Origin: an uncultured Nocardioides sp.
GTDB taxonomy: Bacteria > Actinomycetota > Actinomycetes > Propionibacteriales > Nocardioidaceae
Assembly (NCBI RefSeq): GCF_947488515.1
Contig: NZ_CANKZF010000001.1
Span: forward strand, 1,426,001-1,490,000
Length of the DNA: 64,000 nucleotides
Direction: 5' to 3'
Both the position numbers and the translations under genes were made by a program. This document shows, one piece after another, positions 60,291 to 64,000 of the stretch. The stretch's first letter is position 1; every line of letters begins with the position of its first letter. The notes beneath the pieces were generated by a model. That model was not told where the DNA came from. It did not search any database and saw only the letters and a list, made by a program, of their open reading frames with translations.

Positions 60291-60815
60291 CTAAGCGTCC
60301 GACTTTGAGGTCTCTGCAGGCTTGGACACCACTCCCTCAGCGCGCATCGTCACTGTCCCCAAGACGCCCTGGACTGTTGCCTCCACCGCCTTGTCCTGTT
60401 CGACGCGGTCGAAGCGCCACATCACGACGTCGTGCACGACGTTCACGCCGATCCCCAGCAGGCAACCGAGCGCCAAACTGGCCCTGGTCGACTCAACGTC
60501 GAATCCGCCGATCGCGATCACAGCCGCCACTGCGGCCCCGACGAACCCACCGACCCACAGCCACCTTGAGCGCTTCTTCCGGATGCCGTCTGCGTCGGGC
60601 TCGTACTGCTGCAGCAGGACGGCCACTCGTGCGCGGATCCGCTGCCGCGCGTCGTCGTGCTCTGGAGCGTCGAGCAGCTTGATGAGCTCCAAGTCTTCCC
60701 GGATAGCGCGCCGCTTCGCACCGCGTCTGCCGCCGTCGTTGAAGGCGAAGGCCGCCCACCACACCAGCAGCGCGCCAGCCGACCCCAGCGCAACCTTCAA
60801 GACCTCAGCCCACAT
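60291..60815 (-). CDS. Small membrane protein of unknown function
   Basis: 174 residues from ATG 60815. An N-terminal hydrophobic helix (LGSAGALLVWWAAFAF), a basic/acidic cytoplasmic stretch of about 65 residues (RRGAKRRAIREDLELIKLLD), a second helix (WVGGFVGAAVAAVIAIGG) and a third hydrophobic run (LALGCLLGIGVNVVHDVVMW). No family is recognised. It is downstream of the ATPase operon in the same direction, after a 416-nt gap. Confidence 0.6.
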   Translation of the reverse strand: MWAEVLKVALGSAGALLVWWAAFAFNDGGRRGAKRRAIREDLELIKLLDAPEHDDARQRIRARVAVLLQQYEPDADGIRKKRSRWLWVGGFVGAAVAAVIAIGGFDVESTRASLALGCLLGIGVNVVHDVVMWRFDRVEQDKAVEATVQGVLGTVTMRAEGVVSKPAETSKSDA

Positions 60816-61231
60816 GGCCCTGGACCGTAGCCGCCGCAACCGACACTCGCTGGGGGGGCGCGGGTCATACCCCCCACCAACACTGGCCAGGCGCATACAT
60901 GCTCTACGCGGTTTGAGGCATGAGCGTGCACGTCCACAGCACAGTCAGAACTGGCAGCCAGCCACTACTCCCGCATACGGCCGCGGGTGTCGCGGCGGAA
61001 TGAGGCGGTGCGAACGTCGCTCTATCAGTCTGCGTCCACTGTCGTCGTGGTTGCCACGGGACACCGAACCTGGCTTGGCGCGTGGTCGTTCATGGGCGCC
61101 GATTCACGCAGGCGGGTTCGAAGGTTGAAACGCTCGACCCTCATGCTTTGACCGCCGCGACTCTGACAATCCCAGTCGCTCGGTGCCTGGTCACAACTAC
61201 AACAGCGCTGCGCCGGCACTTCGCTGACGCG
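60816..61231. other. Intergenic stretch of 416 bases
   Basis: No supported gene; short leftward frames here lack family features or ribosome sites. It may hold the promoter of the small membrane protein. Confidence 0.4.
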
Positions 61232-62137
61232 TCAGAAGGTCACTTGGGCGGCAACCAGATCCCCTGCTTCCGCAACGTCGTACGCCTCGGAGGGATCTGC
61301 CCCTCCCACTCGCCACACCGCCGGACGCGCTGCCGATCGACCGGCGGCCACGAGAAGACAGGCTAGCGCGAAGACCTTCGGCCCGGACGGCGCCATGATT
61401 AGTCGGTATCGCAAACCAGCACTGAAAGTTAGCGATTCCAGAGCGGAGAACGTGTCCCCAATGGACCGGAGGTCGTATTCAAATACAGATGCGGGATCGA
61501 ATACCTCCAGAAGTCGTCGATGCACTCGTTCCGCTGCATCCCTAAACCTCTGGTCGCCCGAATAGGTGGTGAAGATCCACGTGTTGGCTGGCTCCAGCAG
61601 TTCCATCACCCCGACTGCGCGATGCTGCTCCAACCCGAGGCCGACAATGAGACCGATTGGGACCGAGGTAGGACGGAGCTCACCGGCAAAGAAGGGACTT
61701 ATCGGACCAGCAGTCAGTACCTCGGTCCGGCCAGCCGCCCGAACGCTGTGCTCGAAAACTCCCGGCGCGTAGACGAAAGTGGTTAGCAGCGGAACTTCGT
61801 ACACCGAGAGGCGTTCAACGATATCGGCTAGCACAGTGCGGGGCATGCTGCTGATGTCTATCAAAACCCGACGCTGGCCTCCGTCCGCGACCGGATCGAG
61901 CCGACCGAGGGCTTCCGCCCATTCGGCTGCAGGAGCCACCTGCCACCCGGCAGCAGAGTAGGTAGCAAGGTTCTCGTCGTACGACCCACCTCCTCCACCG
62001 TAGTCCAAGGCAATCTTGTTAGGTGCGCTGATCCCCAGGCGGCACACGTAGCTAGACCGACGCTCATATCCGCAACTCGCGATCACGAGGTCGTGGGAGG
62101 CGTCATTTGGCCCGATAGATACATCTCTCACGCGCAT
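61232..62137 (-). CDS. Unknown protein coupled to an ORC/CDC6-like ATPase, possible sensor or effector
   Basis: 301 residues. The start overlaps the ATPase stop (TGATG). A Rossmann-like alternation is suggested by DLVIASCGYERRSSYVCRLG (residues 16-35) and RRVLIDISSMPRTVLADIVE (89-108, with D-x-S-S-M-P-R), then PSGPKVFALACLLVAA near the end. The family is not recognised. The invariant-looking SCGYERR and DISSMPR segments look like a ligand pocket or active site. Tight coupling says it works with the ATPase. Confidence 0.65.
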   Translation of the reverse strand: MRVRDVSIGPNDASHDLVIASCGYERRSSYVCRLGISAPNKIALDYGGGGGSYDENLATYSAAGWQVAPAAEWAEALGRLDPVADGGQRRVLIDISSMPRTVLADIVERLSVYEVPLLTTFVYAPGVFEHSVRAAGRTEVLTAGPISPFFAGELRPTSVPIGLIVGLGLEQHRAVGVMELLEPANTWIFTTYSGDQRFRDAAERVHRRLLEVFDPASVFEYDLRSIGDTFSALESLTFSAGLRYRLIMAPSGPKVFALACLLVAAGRSAARPAVWRVGGADPSEAYDVAEAGDLVAAQVTF

Positions 62138-63906
62138 CAGAAATCAAACCCCAACTGCGATTCCTCAAATTTCTTCCAAACGGGCGGGACCGAATCGTTC
62201 AGGATCCTGCTAAGGCGAACATCCTTGCCTCGACGAAGGGGAAACTCCCGTCCATCACGAACACCAAGAAGGTACGCGAGACGGAAGCGCTGATTGCGGA
62301 AGTCGTTGAGGATGGCCGGGCTCCGTCGATCACGCACGTGAACTATGGCGCCTGCGTAGAGGCCCAAGATTAGGGCATCAAGCACATCAGGTGCCGTGTC
62401 CTCATCAACGATGAAGCAATTCTTCGGATCAGGCGTAAAAGATCCCGTATTCTGGCGATTGAAGTAGACCGCTATTCGGTCCACAAGTTCCGAGACGGGC
62501 ATCGAGGTGCTCATCCCGCGTCGTGGTACGACCCGCAGAAGAGCCTCGAACCGCGCAGCCAGTGCGCTGAGGGAATCGAACTGCGCGCCGCGTGGAATGA
62601 ATTCGTAAGTTCCACGATTGTCATATGAGTCGAGCATTTGGGAGAACGCAGACTTGATCCAGCGCGGATTGCCTTCTAGCGCAGTCTCGACCGCGGTCGC
62701 TCCGGTGAATGGCTCCAAGGACTTCTTTCGCGTTCGACGCACTGGGCGACCTTGCTTGTAGGTCAGAATCGCTTCGCGGAAGACAACCAGCGGGAAGACT
62801 TTGCGAATGGTTGCCGACCGCTCGTTGTACGAGAGGCCCGAGAGGTTTTCAACGTCGATTCGACGATGGCGAAGCCACTTGGCGAACTCTCGATCTTGCG
62901 ACTGGGCAGTACGCAGCTTGTTGGCAACGAATCGATCTCGACCGTCTTGAGTAGAAGGGAGGTCGTCGATCGAACTGCGCCCTAAGGCCCGGGATAGGGG
63001 AACGTACGCGAACCCGCGATCCTTCAGCGACTCGCGCCACAGTCCGTTGGTTAGGGCGTGTATGTCGCGCCGGCTTTGGTCCGACAGGTAGACCGTCTGG
63101 AAGTCGTGCCCAGGGATCGGCTGTCCCTCGACGCCGAAAGCGTGGCCGTACCTGTCGAATGGACTCATAGAGATCTTCAAGGTGAGAAGACTTGGATCGC
63201 CGCGGACAAACGACACGACCTCGTGGTGGATATGTGCAGGCGACAACTCCATCTCATCCAGCAGGAGGGCCCAACGCTGGCGCGGTTGATCCACAGCGCG
63301 GTTGAAGAGTCTAATTCCGATTGTGAGGAGCCGCATAGCCTCTGAGGCTCGGCCTTGGATGCGCGACGTTAGTGCTTGTGAATCGATGTCGGCCAAGGCA
63401 ACGTCGAGGGCGTCCAGTAGACCGGCAAGGCTTGACACGGGACGCTCGAGGGCCCAGACCTCGGAGCATCTGCGAGCAACGTGGACTTCGGCATCGTGCG
63501 ACAGATTGACGGGCAGATGGACGGGGTTCCCGAATGCGTCTGTTTCCGACGAGCGGTACTGCATTGTTTCGACGAATGCATATAGCAACTGCAGCGCGAA
63601 GGCCGCCGCTGCGTTTCGCTCTGACGTTTGACTGGCCCATAGTTCGTCCGTCGGAAGGAAGATCGCAGAGTAGTCGATGTTGGCACGGTACTGTTCCGCT
63701 TCCTTGCCCGACCACGCCATCAGACTCTCGCCTTGCAGCATGCGCAAGAGCGTGGTCTTTCCGCTTCCGCGAGGCCCCGTCAGATAGCAATGGTCGCCCC
63801 CAGCGATCGCTCGGAAAGCGCGCGGAGGCACGAAGGACTGCGCTACCTCGACGGCAGTCATCCGTTTCGCATTAAATGTTGCGAATGGCGATGCGTTGGA
63901 CACCAT
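62137..63906 (-). CDS. ORC/CDC6-like P-loop ATPase of a probable conflict (defence) system
   Basis: 589 residues. Walker A YLTGPRGSGKTTLLRML (GPRGSGKT at 44-51), Walker B WALLLDEMEL (about 212-221), then a sensor-like strand LTLKISMSPFD. A long C-terminal part includes VRRTRKKSLEPFTGATAVET and FIVDEDTAPDVLDALILGLY, perhaps a winged-helix or nucleic-acid-binding region. It resembles AAA ATPases annotated as ORC-CDC6 family in bacterial conflict islands. It overlaps both neighbours by TGATG, so there are at least three coupled genes. Codon use is less GC-rich than in the catabolic region. Confidence 0.72.
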   Translation of the reverse strand: MVSNASPFATFNAKRMTAVEVAQSFVPPRAFRAIAGGDHCYLTGPRGSGKTTLLRMLQGESLMAWSGKEAEQYRANIDYSAIFLPTDELWASQTSERNAAAAFALQLLYAFVETMQYRSSETDAFGNPVHLPVNLSHDAEVHVARRCSEVWALERPVSSLAGLLDALDVALADIDSQALTSRIQGRASEAMRLLTIGIRLFNRAVDQPRQRWALLLDEMELSPAHIHHEVVSFVRGDPSLLTLKISMSPFDRYGHAFGVEGQPIPGHDFQTVYLSDQSRRDIHALTNGLWRESLKDRGFAYVPLSRALGRSSIDDLPSTQDGRDRFVANKLRTAQSQDREFAKWLRHRRIDVENLSGLSYNERSATIRKVFPLVVFREAILTYKQGRPVRRTRKKSLEPFTGATAVETALEGNPRWIKSAFSQMLDSYDNRGTYEFIPRGAQFDSLSALAARFEALLRVVPRRGMSTSMPVSELVDRIAVYFNRQNTGSFTPDPKNCFIVDEDTAPDVLDALILGLYAGAIVHVRDRRSPAILNDFRNQRFRLAYLLGVRDGREFPLRRGKDVRLSRILNDSVPPVWKKFEESQLGFDF

Positions 63907-64000
63907 CAGGCCACGTCCTTCCGAACGACTTCAAGCAACTGATCCAAGCGATCGCGCGTGAAGATGAAACCACGTTCCTCGAGTAGATCCTCGAGATACG
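63906..64000 (-). CDS. 3' end of a further gene in the ATPase operon (cut by window edge)
   Basis: Only the last 30 codons are visible, ending EERGFIFTRDRLDQLLEVVR followed by KDVA and TGA. The stop overlaps the ATPase ATG (TGATG). The fragment is too short to identify. Confidence 0.6.
   Translation of the reverse strand, partial: YLEDLLEERGFIFTRDRLDQLLEVVRKDVA

Noticed and set aside
1..64000. CRISPR arrays, rRNA genes and transposase genes
   Set aside because: No regularly spaced repeats, rRNA sequence or transposase/integrase frame was found on either strand.

Overview
The window is high-GC DNA with dense, short-spaced genes, many GTG starts and many 4-base ATGA or GTGA stop/start overlaps. 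A mycothiol-type maleylpyruvate isomerase and an actinobacterial-type cytochrome b point to an actinomycete, perhaps of the Nocardioides/Aeromicrobium/Rhodococcus kind. The genus is a guess. No rRNA, intact tRNA or CRISPR array was seen.

Layout. (1) 1-11,000: a wrbA/TetR pair, then a redox block of FAD oxidoreductases, an interrupted succinate-dehydrogenase-type flavoprotein, a type II NADH dehydrogenase coupled to a cytochrome b, a CrtC-like protein, an ECF41 sigma factor and an epimerase. (2) 11,000-27,200: a 3-hydroxybenzoate/gentisate island with 3-hydroxybenzoate 6-hydroxylase, gentisate dioxygenase, mycothiol-dependent maleylpyruvate isomerase, fumarylpyruvate hydrolase, two MFS transporters, an IclR regulator and a TetR-controlled 2-oxoacid dehydrogenase complex. 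(3) 27,200-40,300: an SDR/monooxygenase pair, a broken DsbA-like gene, a resorcinol/hydroxyquinol operon (flavin hydroxylase, maleylacetate reductase, hydroxyquinol dioxygenase), then a P450-ferredoxin-reductase-formaldehyde dehydrogenase operon that looks like an aryl-ether O-demethylase. (4) 40,300-48,900: a Baeyer-Villiger monooxygenase fused to an esterase, a large LuxR regulator, a two-component system and an acyl-CoA ligase. (5) 48,900-56,300: a second redox block with two more FAD oxidoreductases, ribBA, a DCC protein and an sdhC-like gene. (6) 56,300-64,000: a lower-GC accessory region with a duplicated HTH/zinc-finger gene pair, a 53-bp inverted repeat, decayed genes and, running off the right edge, an operon built on an ORC/CDC6-like ATPase that looks like a conflict (defence) system.

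Main regulatory result: nine sites of the form nnTCACA-N16-nGTC lie just upstream of nine genes in blocks 1 and 5. They include both divergent genes at the ECF41 sigma locus. This resembles the ECF41 consensus as I recall it (TGTCACA / CGTC). The sites tie four NADH-dehydrogenase-like flavoproteins, a cytochrome b lacking both predicted heme bH ligands, an SdhA-like and an SdhC-like protein, a CrtC-like protein and an epimerase into one apparent regulon, an accessory respiratory set. One regulon member carries a degenerate sigma region-2 domain at its C terminus. Separately, repeated TTCTG-N5-CAGAA palindromes mark a local IclR regulon that links the gentisate genes to the maleylpyruvate isomerase operon.
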